Source: Variovorax sp. JS1663 (lineage in GTDB: Bacteria > Pseudomonadota > Gammaproteobacteria > Burkholderiales > Burkholderiaceae_C). Taken from it: a stretch of DNA of 38,851 nt. Under the pieces are notes generated by a model. It saw nothing but the letters and a program-made list of their open reading frames with translations. It was not told the origin of the DNA and did no database searches. Below are positions 1 through 11,647 of this stretch, in pieces. The stretch lies in the NCBI RefSeq assembly GCF_002157355.1, contig NZ_LYMK01000055.1, positions 1-38,851 of the forward strand. The letters run 5' to 3'. The translations under genes were made by a program, and so were the position numbers. Within the stretch, counting starts at the first letter, position 1. The number at the start of each line of letters is the position of its first letter.

Positions 1-5
1 GCTCG

Positions 6-21
6 GCGCACCAAAGTGCGC
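6..21. other. Short GC hairpin at left edge
   Basis: Perfect 6-bp inverted repeat GCGCAC-CAAA-GTGCGC. There is no T-run, so it may or may not end a gene lying to the left. Apart from this I see nothing in positions 1-112 except the ribosome binding site GGAG before the gene at 113. Confidence 0.25.
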
Positions 22-112
22 AATCCACGATACCGGAGACGAGCCCCTCGCTGACCTATCGAGCGACCATGATGTCTAGCATGGGCTGCGCGTTCCCCTT
101 TGGAGACACTCC

Positions 113-931
113 ATGACGCTTGCCAGGCTCACTCGCCGGGCCGCCCTGCTGGGGGCCGCCCTTGTTCTTGCCGGCTGCGCGGGTTCCCGCGGCCTTGCGC
201 CCGCCGGCACGGAGATCCGCGTGATGACTTCCGGCGGCTTTACCGCCGCCTACAACGAACTCACGCCGGCTTATGAGAAATCGACCGGCCACAAGGTGCT
301 GACCGCCTACGGCGCCTCCATGGGCGCGGCCAGCGATTCGATCCCCAGCCGGCTGGCGCGCCGCGAGCCGGTCGACATCGTGATCCTGGCGCGCCCGGCC
401 CTCGATGCCCTGGTGGCGCAGGGCCAGGTGGTGGCGGGCAGCCAGGTCGACCTGGTGCGCTCGTCCATCGGCTTCGCAGTGCGCAGCGGCACGCCCAAGC
501 CGGACATCGGCACCGTCGATGCGCTCAAGCGCACCCTGCTCGCGGCGCCTTCCATCGCCTACTCGGCCAGCGCCAGCGGCACCTACTACGAGACCGAGCT
601 GCTGAGGACGCTGGGCATCGAGGAGCAGGTCAAGCCCAAGAGCCGCAAGATCCTGAGCGAGAGGGTGGGATCGGTGGTTGCGCGCGGTGATGCCGCGCTG
701 GGCCTGCAGCAGGTCAGCGAGCTGCTGCCGATCCAGGGCATCGACTACATCGGCCCGCTGCCGGCGGAGGTGCAGCGCGTCACCGTGTTCTCGGCCGGGA
801 TCGCGACCGGCGCGAAGCAGCCAGAGGCGGCGAAGCAGTTGATCCGCTACTTCACCTCGCCGCAGGCCACGCCGGCGATCGTCAGGAGCGGGCTGGAACC
901 CGTGGGCCTCTCATCGCCAGCGCAGCGATGA
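113..931 (+). CDS. ModA-like extracellular substrate-binding lipoprotein
   Basis: A 272-aa periplasmic binding protein of the ModA/type-2 binding-protein fold. The N-terminus has basic residues, a hydrophobic stretch and the lipobox LAGC, so it is probably a lipoprotein anchored after cleavage before the Cys at about residue 22. The mature part begins with the usual first strand (EIRVMTSGG) and shows typical motifs (VDIVILARPALDAL, YSASASGTYY). A GGAG sits 7 bases before the ATG. No permease or ATPase gene of an ABC transporter lies beside it, so the ligand cannot be named; molybdate specificity is not shown. It converges on the type I secretion operon with 38 bases between the stops. Confidence 0.8.
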   Translation: MTLARLTRRAALLGAALVLAGCAGSRGLAPAGTEIRVMTSGGFTAAYNELTPAYEKSTGHKVLTAYGASMGAASDSIPSRLARREPVDIVILARPALDALVAQGQVVAGSQVDLVRSSIGFAVRSGTPKPDIGTVDALKRTLLAAPSIAYSASASGTYYETELLRTLGIEEQVKPKSRKILSERVGSVVARGDAALGLQQVSELLPIQGIDYIGPLPAEVQRVTVFSAGIATGAKQPEAAKQLIRYFTSPQATPAIVRSGLEPVGLSSPAQR

Positions 932-969
932 TCGCTAGACGGCTGCTGCCGCGCAGTCGCTGGGTGAAA

Positions 970-1401
970 TCAGTGCTGCTTCTGCTTCTGCGCCTCGCTG
1001 TAGGCAGCAAGTTGCTGTTGCGCTGCGCTCGTCACCCCTTCGATGACCGCACCCAGTTGCGTGTGCAAGGCCTGCAGCACGTCCATGCTCAGCGCGACGC
1101 GCGTTGCCAGGCGACCGTTGATCCTTTCCGGGAGCGTGCCATTGGTACGGACCGTTGCCTGCAACGCCGCGATCAGACCAGGCTCGATGAAGCCGAAGTC
1201 GAGGTACACCATCGCCGGCGCGACCTGCACCGTCGCGTAGTTCGACAGCACCGGCTGGTCCGAACCGTCGGCCGGCACGAGGCGGATCTGCGGGAACTCC
1301 GGCGCCTTGCCTTGTTCCTGGTTCGCCGCGTCCGGGAGGACCTGCGCCGGCGCGCTCGTCTCTTTCTTGCCGGCTTGTTCGTTGAGGCTTTGGTCTTTCA
1401 T
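970..1401 (-). CDS. DUF3467-like protein in type I secretion operon
   Basis: A 143-aa soluble protein without signal peptide or membrane segment. The middle part (SNYATVQVAPAMVYLDFGF and, further on, ATRVALSMDVLQALHTQL) matches the pattern of the small DUF3467 family: a SN-x-hydrophobic strand, LDF, then a helix containing a repeated L-A pattern. The first 35 residues and the Gln/Lys-rich tail look disordered. AAAGGA precedes the ATG. It is the last gene of the minus-strand exporter operon, 70 bases after the adaptor gene. The role is unknown; an accessory or regulatory role in secretion is only inferred from position. Confidence 0.65.
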   Translation of the reverse strand: MKDQSLNEQAGKKETSAPAQVLPDAANQEQGKAPEFPQIRLVPADGSDQPVLSNYATVQVAPAMVYLDFGFIEPGLIAALQATVRTNGTLPERINGRLATRVALSMDVLQALHTQLGAVIEGVTSAAQQQLAAYSEAQKQKQH

Positions 1402-1471
1402 GAGGATTCCTTTGGTTCAGTGGTTGGCGGGAAAGCGGGGTTGGAACAGCTCGATGGCGACGGCTCGCGCC

Positions 1472-2926
1472 TCACCGCTCCTTCAAGCTTTCGTTGGCGT
1501 GCTGCAGCAGCGGGCTCAGGAAGTACTCGATGACACGCCGCTTGCCGGTCTTGACCTCGACGGCGACGGCCATGCCCGGGCTCAGGTTGACCTTCTTGCC
1601 CTCGACCTGGATGGCTGCTTCCGACAACTTGACGTGCATCGAATAGATCAACCCGCGCTTCTCGTCCTGCAGCGCATCGTTCGACACGTGGGTCACCTTG
1701 GCCGGGATGACGCCGAACTTGGTGTACTCAAAGGTTTCCACTTTCACCGCGGCATCCTGGCCGGCGTGAACGAAGCCGATGTCCTTGTTCTCGATGAAGG
1801 CCTCGACTTCCAGCGCGTCATCGCGCGGAACGATGACCATCAGCGGCTGCGCCGGCGTGACGACGCCACCCACCGTGTGGATCGCCAGTTGCTGCACGAC
1901 GCCGTCCACGGGCGACACCAGCGTCATGGCGCCGGCGCGCGAATCCGCCTTGATGTGCTCCTGGCGCAGCGATTCGGATTTCTGCCGCGCCTCACTTGCG
2001 CCGTCGAGCGCCGCGCGAACAGCCTCGGCCACCATGGCCTTGTGCTGCGCCCGCGCCTCTCGCAGCGAGGCGTCGATCTCGCGCAGGCGGCTGCGCTGTG
2101 CCACGAGATCCGCCTCCAGCTCGATGCGCGCCTGCTCGCGCTCGAGGTAGCCGTGCTGCGAGACGAAGTTCTCTTCGACCAGGCGCTTGTAGTCCTGCGC
2201 ACGCTGCCGCGCGATCGGTGCGGTCTGCTCCAGCTTGCGCACCATGGCCGAGACCGATTGGTGTTCCGCCTCGCGCCGGTCGATGTCGCTCTCGATGCGC
2301 GCGAGCTTGGAACGCAGCTCGGCGTACTGGGCGTCCAGCAGGGCCTGCGCTTGGGCCCGGTCGTTCGGCGCAGCGCCCGGCGCGGGCCCAAGCCGCGGCG
2401 GCGCGGAGACCCGGCCGGACTCGAGCGGCCGCAGCGCAGCCAGCAGCGCCTCGGCGCGCGCACCCTGCAGGTATGCGGTGGACAACTCGCCGCCCACGCG
2501 GCTGACATCCGCCGACACCGTGGTCGCGTCGAACTCGACCAACACCTGCCCGACCCTCACCACCTGCCCGTCGCTCACCAGGATGCGCTTGACCATCGCC
2601 GTTTCCAGGGGCTGGATCGTCTTGACCCGGTTGCCCGGCACGACCTTGCCCTGGCCGGTGGCCACGATGTCGATCCTCCCGAAGACGGACCACGCCAGCG
2701 TGCTGAGCGCGAAGGCGATCATCAGCCACATCGTCACGCGCGGCAGCGGCGACACGGGCGTCTGCTGCAGCGACAGCGCCGCCGGCAGAAACTCCGCCTC
2801 TTCGGGCAGGAGCTTGCGCGGTTCCATCTTCTTGCGCTGGGCCCATGCGAAGCCGAAGACCTGCCGGTAGCGGTCCAACAGGTCGCCAGCAGCCTGGAAA
2901 CGCTGTTTCATCTGCAAGGCAGTCAT
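1472..2926 (-). CDS. HlyD-family type I secretion adaptor (membrane fusion protein)
   Basis: A 484-aa periplasmic adaptor linking the inner-membrane exporter to an outer-membrane TolC-type channel. One membrane helix lies at about residues 65-85 (VTMWLMIAFALSTLAWSVFG). A biotinyl-lipoyl half follows (GQGKVVPGNRVKTIQPLE), then a long Glu/Arg/Ala-rich coiled-coil hairpin at about 190-330. The second lipoyl half is VSPVDGVVQQLAIHTVGGVV, and the family C-terminal signature LSPGMAVAVEVKTGKRRVIEYFLSPL is clear (split here only for reading). The start follows the exporter stop by one base and its ribosome site AGGAG lies inside the exporter gene, so the two are translationally coupled. Confidence 0.93.
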   Translation of the reverse strand: MTALQMKQRFQAAGDLLDRYRQVFGFAWAQRKKMEPRKLLPEEAEFLPAALSLQQTPVSPLPRVTMWLMIAFALSTLAWSVFGRIDIVATGQGKVVPGNRVKTIQPLETAMVKRILVSDGQVVRVGQVLVEFDATTVSADVSRVGGELSTAYLQGARAEALLAALRPLESGRVSAPPRLGPAPGAAPNDRAQAQALLDAQYAELRSKLARIESDIDRREAEHQSVSAMVRKLEQTAPIARQRAQDYKRLVEENFVSQHGYLEREQARIELEADLVAQRSRLREIDASLREARAQHKAMVAEAVRAALDGASEARQKSESLRQEHIKADSRAGAMTLVSPVDGVVQQLAIHTVGGVVTPAQPLMVIVPRDDALEVEAFIENKDIGFVHAGQDAAVKVETFEYTKFGVIPAKVTHVSNDALQDEKRGLIYSMHVKLSEAAIQVEGKKVNLSPGMAVAVEVKTGKRRVIEYFLSPLLQHANESLKER

Positions 2927-2927
2927 C

Positions 2928-5102
2928 TCAGCTCTCCTGCATGCGGCACAGCCGCGCGTAGTAGCCCTCGGCGTTGGCCACCAGCTCGGCGTGGCTGCCC
3001 GTTTCGACGATCTGGCCCCGGTCGATCACGACGATGCGGTCGGCGTTGCGCACGGTCGACAGCCGGTGCGCAATGATCAGGACGGTGCGGCCCCTGCAGA
3101 TCGCCTTCATGTTGTCCTGGATGATCCGCTCGGACTCGTAGTCCAGCGCGCTGGTGGCTTCGTCGAAGATCAGGATGCGCGGATTGGTCAGGAGCGCGCG
3201 GGCGATGGCGATGCGCTGGCGCTGCCCGCCCGAGAGGGATGCGCCGTGCTCCCCGACCATCGTGTCGTAGGCATCGGGCAGCTCGCTGATGAAGTCGTGC
3301 GCGCCAGCCAGCTGCGCCACCTTGATGACCGCCTCCATCGGCGCGCCCGGGTCTGACAGCGCGATGTTCTCGCGGATGGTGCGGTTGAACAGCACGTTCT
3401 CCTGCAGCACCACACCGATCTGGCGGCGCAGGGACGAGCTGTCGGCGAGCGCCAGGTCGGTGCCGTCGACCAGCACCCGGCCGCGCTCGGGCACGTACAT
3501 GCGCTGGACCAGCTTGGCCATGGTGCTCTTGCCCGAGCCGGAACGGCCCACGAAAGCCACCACCTGGCCTGGCTCGATGGCGAGGGAGACGCCGCGCAGG
3601 ACTTCGGGGGTGTTCGGCCGATAGCGGAACACGGTCTGATCGAACTCGATGTGGCCGCGCACGGGTGGGATCGCGGTTTTGTTGCCGACGATCTCCGTAC
3701 GGGTGTTGAGGATGTCGCCCAGCCGCTCCATGGAGATTCCGATCTGCTGAAACTCCGTCCACATCTGCGCGAGGCGCATCACGGGGTTGGCCACGTGGCC
3801 GGCGAGCATGTTGAACGCGATCAGCTGGCCGACCGTCAGCTGGCCGTCGATGACGAGCTTGGCGCCCATCCACATGGTCGCCACCGTCACGAGCTTGCCC
3901 ACCAGGGTGATGCCGCTGCCCGCCACGGTGGAGATCGACACGGTGCGCAAGCCGGCTTTGACATAGGCGGCGAGCTGGTTGTCCCATTTGCGCGTCCACT
4001 GCGGCTCCACCGCCATGGCCTTGATGGTGTCGATCCCGCTGACCGACTCCACGAGGAAGGACTGGTTGTCCGCGCCGCGGTTGAACTTCTCGTTCAGCCG
4101 TGTGCGAAGCGCCGGCGTGAACAGCAGCGACAGCATGAAATAGCAGGGCAGCGACAGGACGACGATCAGCGTGAGCCAGACGCTGTAGTACAGCATCACC
4201 CCGAGGAAGACCACGGAGAACACGAGGTCCAGCACGACGGTGATCGCGTTGCCGGTGAGGAAGGAGCGGATGTTCTCCAACTCACGCACACGGGCGACGG
4301 AGTCGCCCACGCGCCGGGCCTGGAAGTACGCGAGAGGCAGGGCCAGAAGGTGGCGAAAGAGCTTGGCCCCGAGCTCCACGTCGATGCGACTGCTCGTGTG
4401 CGCGAACACATAGCTGCGCAGCGCGCTCAGGACCACCTCGAAGAGGCTCACGACCAGCAGGCCAACGGCGATCACGTCGAGTGTGGAGTAGCCCCGGTGC
4501 ACCAGCACCTTGTCCATGACCACCTGGAAAAACAGCGGCGTCACCAGGGCGAACAGTTGCAGCACCAGCGACACGAACAGGACTTCGAGCAGGAGCTTGC
4601 GGTACTTGATCACCGCAGGGATGAACCAGCTGAAGTCGAACTTCGCCAGGTCGCCCGCCAGTGAGGCCCTGGAGGCGAAGAGAATCATCTCGCCCGACCA
4701 GCGTTCGGCGAAGGCCTGCACGGTGAGCAGTTCGGGCCGCCCCACCAGGGGATCCTGGATCAGGACGCGTGCCTCGTCTCCTTCGCCGTGGCAACGGCCG
4801 ACGATGAAGAAGGTGCCGTCCTTGCCCGTGGCGATGGCCGGCAAGGGCGTGCTGGGCAGCCGGGACAGTGCCGGACGCACACGCCTGGCCTGCAGGTCCA
4901 GCTTCTTGGCCGCAAGCAATATCTCGAACTGACCCAGCGGCTTGCCCGACTCGATGAATTCGTGCGCAATCTGCTGTGGATCGACAGCGACCGAATGGAA
5001 CCGGGCGATGGTCACCAGGCACGCCAGTCCCGTATCGGGAGGCGCCGACGCAGGCGCAGGCAGATCTTGCGTCTCCGCAGCCAGAATTGCGGTGCTACTC
5101 AT
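2928..5102 (-). CDS. HlyB-family type I secretion permease/ATPase with inactive C39-like domain
   Basis: A 724-aa ABC exporter. Residues 20-150 form a C39 peptidase-like domain. The position of the catalytic Cys in the D-C-G motif is Thr24 (DTGLACL), and the usual catalytic His region reads GTFFIVGR, so it should not cleave leader peptides. That is the HlyB state, used to hold unfolded RTX substrates. A six-helix membrane domain spans about 160-440. The nucleotide-binding domain has Walker A GRSGSGKST (about 520), signature LSGGQRQR (about 622), Walker B ILIFDEATSALD (about 645) and H-loop AHRLST. No RTX substrate and no TolC-like gene lie in the window. Confidence 0.95.
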   Translation of the reverse strand: MSSTAILAAETQDLPAPASAPPDTGLACLVTIARFHSVAVDPQQIAHEFIESGKPLGQFEILLAAKKLDLQARRVRPALSRLPSTPLPAIATGKDGTFFIVGRCHGEGDEARVLIQDPLVGRPELLTVQAFAERWSGEMILFASRASLAGDLAKFDFSWFIPAVIKYRKLLLEVLFVSLVLQLFALVTPLFFQVVMDKVLVHRGYSTLDVIAVGLLVVSLFEVVLSALRSYVFAHTSSRIDVELGAKLFRHLLALPLAYFQARRVGDSVARVRELENIRSFLTGNAITVVLDLVFSVVFLGVMLYYSVWLTLIVVLSLPCYFMLSLLFTPALRTRLNEKFNRGADNQSFLVESVSGIDTIKAMAVEPQWTRKWDNQLAAYVKAGLRTVSISTVAGSGITLVGKLVTVATMWMGAKLVIDGQLTVGQLIAFNMLAGHVANPVMRLAQMWTEFQQIGISMERLGDILNTRTEIVGNKTAIPPVRGHIEFDQTVFRYRPNTPEVLRGVSLAIEPGQVVAFVGRSGSGKSTMAKLVQRMYVPERGRVLVDGTDLALADSSSLRRQIGVVLQENVLFNRTIRENIALSDPGAPMEAVIKVAQLAGAHDFISELPDAYDTMVGEHGASLSGGQRQRIAIARALLTNPRILIFDEATSALDYESERIIQDNMKAICRGRTVLIIAHRLSTVRNADRIVVIDRGQIVETGSHAELVANAEGYYARLCRMQES

Positions 5103-5297
5103 TTATTCCGACCCATTCTTGGATGAACTCAAGGTAGTGACTCATTGCTGAGATGTGTGGTCTGGCCTGAAGGATGGGCCGGCGAGGATAGTGACGACGC
5201 ATCCCGCGGCGGGGCTACTCGCGACAAAATGTCAGGACTCGAATGCGTGCCGAGGTCTTCCGATGCACGCTCCCGCAGCCCTTGCACGGACCCGACC

Positions 5298-5657
5298 ATG
5301 AACCGACTTGCACCAGCCTTCGCCCTGCTCTGTCTCTTCTTCCTGGATCCACTGCGCGCCGCCACGCTGGAAACCCGCAGCTACACGGTGGAGATCACGC
5401 CGATGTGCGGCGAGCGCGTGACCGACTGCGAGCAGTTCGCCTATGCCGGCACCCACAACCGAAACGGCAGCCGCATCAACCTCGTCGGCAAGCCGGGCCA
5501 GCGCCCCTGCCCGGTCGGCAACGCCCCCTGCGACCCGACGGGCTGGCAGTTCTACGACGGCAATGCCACCAGCTACTTCGTCGGGCAGGACGGCTGGCTG
5601 ATCGTGACGCAGGGCAAGAAGACCGTGCTGCGCGAGCGCGGCAACTGGCGCAACTGA
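5298..5657 (+). CDS. Small secreted protein with four cysteines, unknown function
   Basis: A 119-aa protein with a Sec signal peptide (about residues 1-22, ending LRAAT). The mature chain has four Cys: MCGERVTDCEQF and RPCPVGNAPC, which suggests two disulfide bonds in the periplasm. I do not recognise the family. The start at 5298 was chosen because only this Met gives a proper signal peptide; longer in-frame forms add an unlikely 51-residue leader. It is divergent from the exporter operon (195 bases apart) and converges on the dehydrogenase gene. Confidence 0.7.
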   Translation: MNRLAPAFALLCLFFLDPLRAATLETRSYTVEITPMCGERVTDCEQFAYAGTHNRNGSRINLVGKPGQRPCPVGNAPCDPTGWQFYDGNATSYFVGQDGWLIVTQGKKTVLRERGNWRN

Positions 5658-5670
5658 GGGCCGGCGCGGG

Positions 5671-6921
5671 TCAGTACCGGTCCAGCCCCAGCCCTTCCAT
5701 GTCGATGCCGGGCCGCCGGCCGCCGATGAGGTCGGCCATCACCCGCCCCGTGCCCGCCGCCATGGTCCAGCCCAAGGTGCCATGACCGGTGGCGAGCAGC
5801 AGCCCAGGGACGGGCGTGGCGCCCAGCAGCGGGGTTCCGTCGGGCGTCATGGGGCGCAGGCCGGTCCAGAACTCGGCGCCCTCGACGCTGCCGCCCTGGG
5901 GGAACAGGTCGGTCACCACGTGCTCCAGCGTGTCGCGCCGCCGGTCGTTGAGCTGCAGGTCGTAACCCGAGAGCTGCGCCGTACCGCCGACGCGGATGCG
6001 GTCGCCCAGCCGGGTCACGGCGACCTTGAAGGTCTCGTCCATGACGGTGGACTCCGGCGCCATGGCGGCATCGACGATGGGCACGGTGATCGAGAAGCCC
6101 TTGACTGGGTACACCGGCAGCCGGATGCCCAGCGGCTTGAGCAGGCGCGGCGAGTAGCTGCCCAGCGCGAGCACGCAGCGCTCGGCGCGAAAGGGGCCGG
6201 CGTCGGTATGGACGGCCCCCACGCCCTGCGCGTCACGCGCGATGTCGGTGATGTTCACGCCGAAGCGAAAGCGCACGCCGGCCGCCTCGGCCAGCCGCGC
6301 CAGGCCCTGGGTGAACTTGAAGCAGTCGCCGGTCTCGTCGCCCGGCAGGCGCAGGCCGCCGACGAACTTGTGGCGCACCGCGGCCAGGGCCGGCTCGTAC
6401 TTCACGCAGCCTTCGCGATCGAGCAGCTGGTAGGGGACGCCGTAGGCCTTCAGCACCTCGATGTCCTTGCCGGTGCCGTCGAGCTGCTTCTGCGTGCGAA
6501 AGAGCTGCAGCGTGCCGAGCGCGCGCTCGTCGTAGCGGATGCCGGTGTCGGCGCGCAGCTGCTGCAGGCAGTCGCGGCTGTATTCGGCCAGGCGGACCAT
6601 GCGGCTCTTGTTGATCTCGTAGCGCGCCTGGGTGCAGTTGCACAGCATCGCGATGCCCCAGCGCCACATGGCGAGGTCGAGCATGGGGCGGATCACGAGC
6701 GGGCTGTGGCGCATCAGCAGCCACTTGACCGCCTTCAGCGGCACGCCGGGCCCGGCCCAGGGCGCCGAGTAGCCGGGCGAGACCTCGCCCGCATTGGCAT
6801 AGCTGGTCTCCAGCGCGGGGGCGTCCTGGCGGTCCAGCACCGTCACCTCGTGGCCGTCCCTCGCCAGGTAGTAGGCCACCGTGGTGCCGATCACGCCGCT
6901 GCCGAGGACCAGGACCTGCAT
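5671..6921 (-). CDS. dadA: D-amino acid dehydrogenase (DadA-type FAD oxidoreductase)
   Basis: A 416-aa flavoprotein that would oxidise D-amino acids to 2-oxo acids at the inner face of the membrane, feeding electrons to the respiratory chain. The N-terminus is the FAD-binding motif VLGSGVIGTT (GxGxxG at 7-12), followed by the DadA-typical ETSYANAGEVSPGYSAPWAGPG. The C-terminus has the second FAD-contact region WTGLRPMTPDGTPLLGATP and LATGHGTLGWTMAAGTGRVMAD. Length is close to the family's 430. The start is fixed by GGAGG 7 bases upstream of the ATG at 6921; the open frame runs further but is not conserved-looking. It lies 8 bases after the reductase gene, so both are one operon. Confidence 0.92.
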   Translation of the reverse strand: MQVLVLGSGVIGTTVAYYLARDGHEVTVLDRQDAPALETSYANAGEVSPGYSAPWAGPGVPLKAVKWLLMRHSPLVIRPMLDLAMWRWGIAMLCNCTQARYEINKSRMVRLAEYSRDCLQQLRADTGIRYDERALGTLQLFRTQKQLDGTGKDIEVLKAYGVPYQLLDREGCVKYEPALAAVRHKFVGGLRLPGDETGDCFKFTQGLARLAEAAGVRFRFGVNITDIARDAQGVGAVHTDAGPFRAERCVLALGSYSPRLLKPLGIRLPVYPVKGFSITVPIVDAAMAPESTVMDETFKVAVTRLGDRIRVGGTAQLSGYDLQLNDRRRDTLEHVVTDLFPQGGSVEGAEFWTGLRPMTPDGTPLLGATPVPGLLLATGHGTLGWTMAAGTGRVMADLIGGRRPGIDMEGLGLDRY

Positions 6922-6929
6922 TCCGCCTC

Positions 6930-7949
6930 CTATTTCAATCCCAGCGCCGACAGCAGCTGCGGCGCCGACAGGTGCTCCGGCTTCTGCGGCCAGGCCTCCA
7001 CCAGCTCCACCATCTTCGCGCTGAGCGGTGCGCGCGCGCCGTTGGCACGAGCCAGGCGGACCACCTCGCCGCACAACGCATCGACCTCGGTGCGCCGGCC
7101 GAGCGCCAGGTCGTCGGCCATGCTGGAGCGCGCCTGGGCATCGATGCGCAGCATGCGCGCGGCGACCAGGCGGAACAAGGGCGTGGGCAGCCGCAGGATC
7201 GACGGCATCCGGCGCGGCGGCACGGCCGCGAGCTGCGCCGGCTGGATGCGGGCCCACTCCAGCGCCTCCAGCGCCTCGTCCATCAGTGCGGCCAGGCAGC
7301 GCCGGTAGCCGCGATCGAGCAGTTGCTCGCGCAGCGGCAGGCCCGACAGCGCGTTGACCGGGTTGTTGAGGTTGAGCAGCAGCTTGCCCCACTGGATCGG
7401 CAGCAGGTCGGGATGCAGGTCGATGCCCACGCCCGCCTGCTCGAAGACCGAGACCCAGCTGCGCAGCGCCGCGTCCTGCCGGGCCGCCAGCCGGCCGCCG
7501 GTGCCGCGATGAAAGTGGCCGGGCCCGAGTTCCGCCACGTTGTAGGGGACCATGCCCGGCAGCACGTGCAGGGTCGGCGCGGCCCGGGCGGCATGAAGCG
7601 CATTCGAGATGCCGTTCTGCAGCGAGAGCACCGGCGTGCGCGGCGGCAGCGCCGCGTCCAGCTCGGCGGCGGCCTCGGCCGTCGCGCCGCTCTTCACCGT
7701 CAGCAGCACCAGCGCGGGGTGGATGCCCTCGGGCACCCGGTCGAAGAGCTGCAGCATGGATGGCCTGAGCCGGCGGTCGCCGCCGTCCAGGTCCGTGAGC
7801 ACCATCCCTTGCTGGCCGAGCGCGTTCAGCACGCGCGGACGGCCGACGAAGGCCACCCGCACCCCTTCCGTCACGAGGCTGCCGCCGATGTAGCAGCCGA
7901 TGGTGCCGGCGCCCATCACCAGGACGTCGACCGGTGGCGCCTCAGGCAC
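6930..7949 (-). CDS. panE: 2-dehydropantoate 2-reductase family protein (PanE/ApbA)
   Basis: A 339-aa NADPH-dependent reductase of the ketopantoate reductase family, which in pantothenate synthesis reduces ketopantoate to pantoate. The nucleotide motif GAGTIGCYIGG is at 13-23. Next come VLLTVKSGATAEAA and LSLQNGISN, and the catalytic-Lys motif WGKLLLNLNNPVNALSG at about 186. The C-terminal helical domain ends AMVELVEAWP-like. The start codon is GTG, supported by AGGAGG 8 bases upstream. Pairing with a D-amino acid dehydrogenase leaves room for a different 2-oxo acid substrate, so the symbol names the family rather than a proven role. Confidence 0.85.
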   Translation of the reverse strand: MPEAPPVDVLVMGAGTIGCYIGGSLVTEGVRVAFVGRPRVLNALGQQGMVLTDLDGGDRRLRPSMLQLFDRVPEGIHPALVLLTVKSGATAEAAAELDAALPPRTPVLSLQNGISNALHAARAAPTLHVLPGMVPYNVAELGPGHFHRGTGGRLAARQDAALRSWVSVFEQAGVGIDLHPDLLPIQWGKLLLNLNNPVNALSGLPLREQLLDRGYRRCLAALMDEALEALEWARIQPAQLAAVPPRRMPSILRLPTPLFRLVAARMLRIDAQARSSMADDLALGRRTEVDALCGEVVRLARANGARAPLSAKMVELVEAWPQKPEHLSAPQLLSALGLK

Positions 7950-8081
7950 GGGAAGCGCCTCCTCTCGCTGCCGACCGGCAGGCCCAAACCCTTGTGTTCG
8001 TCATTGTCCGGAGCCCTCGCATCCGGATCACTATGACATGGACGGGTGCGATCGGGCTAGAGGTGTCCGCCGACAGCCCGG

Positions 8082-8097
8082 GCCGGCGCCCGCCGGC
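8082..8097. terminator. GC hairpin after the binding-protein gene
   Basis: Inverted repeat GCCGGCG-CC-CGCCGGC, 4 bases beyond the stop of the minus-strand gene at 8101. It is stable but has no T-run, so it may be a weak or Rho-assisted terminator. Confidence 0.35.
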
Positions 8098-8100
8098 GCT

Positions 8101-8844
8101 TCAGGCGTTCCGGGCCGGCGCGACGGCCGCGCCCTGGATGCCGTGGCGCTTCAGCGCCTCCGCCACGAAGCCGCTGGCCTTCATCGCCTCGACGAAATCG
8201 GCCAGCGCGGCCTGCGCCGCCTCGCCGCGGCTCGCCGGGGTGCCCATGGCCTGCTGGATCACCATGAAGCGGCCGGGCAGCAGCCGCAGCCCACCCAGGC
8301 GCGCTGCATCGGCCTCGAGCTGCTGCTTCACGCCCGCCGCGACCTCGGCGTTCTCGGCCAGGAAGGTGTCGACCACGGCCGGCGAGCTGGGCGCGCGCAG
8401 GATGGTCGCGGTCTTCAGCTCGCGCGTCAGGTAGAGGTCGTAGGCGCTGCCCTTGCCGACCATCACGCTGCGGCCCGCCTGGTCGACCTCGGCGTTATCC
8501 TTCAGCGGCGAGGCATCGCGCACCAGGTAGGCGCCTTCGATCAGCACGTAGGGCGCGGTGAAGCGGATGCCCTCGCCGCGCAGCGGGTCGATGGCGAAGA
8601 AACCGATGTCGGCCTGCTCGGCCTTGACCGCGTCGACCGACTTGCCCGCGGTGTCGAACACCACCAGCTCGAGCTCGACGCCCAGGCGCTGGGCGAAGGC
8701 ACGCGCCAGGTCGACGGACACGCCCACCGGCTGGCCGGCCGCGTCCCGGTTCGCCAGGATCGGGTTGCCGAGGTTGATGGAGGCGCGCAGCCGCCCGGTG
8801 GGTGTGAAGGCGGAGAGGATGAAGAGAGGAAGAGGGTCGTTCAT
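8101..8844 (-). CDS. Family-3 amino-acid-type solute-binding protein without signal peptide
   Basis: A 247-aa protein of the SBP_bac_3 fold used by polar amino acid ABC transporters. Typical stretches are LRASINLGNPILA, GVSVDLARAFAQRLGVELELV, DIGFFAIDPLRGEGIRFTAPYVLIEGAYLV and the hinge region near 105. The N-terminus (MNDPLPLFILSAF) is not a signal peptide. No longer start is possible, because the alaS stop TGA lies in the same frame only one codon (GCC) upstream. The protein would therefore stay in the cytoplasm unless expressed as a fusion. The ribosome site is weak, so translation probably depends on alaS. No transporter genes are adjacent. Confidence 0.85.
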   Translation of the reverse strand: MNDPLPLFILSAFTPTGRLRASINLGNPILANRDAAGQPVGVSVDLARAFAQRLGVELELVVFDTAGKSVDAVKAEQADIGFFAIDPLRGEGIRFTAPYVLIEGAYLVRDASPLKDNAEVDQAGRSVMVGKGSAYDLYLTRELKTATILRAPSSPAVVDTFLAENAEVAAGVKQQLEADAARLGGLRLLPGRFMVIQQAMGTPASRGEAAQAALADFVEAMKASGFVAEALKRHGIQGAAVAPARNA

Positions 8845-8847
8845 GGC

Positions 8848-11472
<2,625 letters not shown>

Positions 11473-11558
11473 CTTGGGTTGGACTGCTGAGAGAGGCGGC
11501 CGGCAGCGGGCAGCCCCTGCATCGAACCCACCTGACTGCTTGATCTGCTGAGCCGGAG

Positions 11559-11564
11559 ATTATA
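11559..11564 (-). promoter_or_regulatory. Candidate -10 element of alaS
   Basis: The minus strand reads TATAAT, a perfect -10 hexamer, 87 bases before the alaS ATG. No good -35 hexamer at 16-18 bases spacing is visible, so this is a candidate only. Confidence 0.4.
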
Positions 11565-11647
11565 GGTTTGGCCCCTTCCCGCACCGGGCGCGCGGCCTTG
11601 TCCCTTCGCCTTTGCCCGGAAGCGGCGCCCGTGCGACCCTCGGGCCC

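Noticed and set aside
5671..7392. 573-aa version of the D-amino acid dehydrogenase
   Set aside because: The extension lies out of frame inside the reductase gene and is low-complexity; GGAGG and the FAD motif fix the start at 6921.
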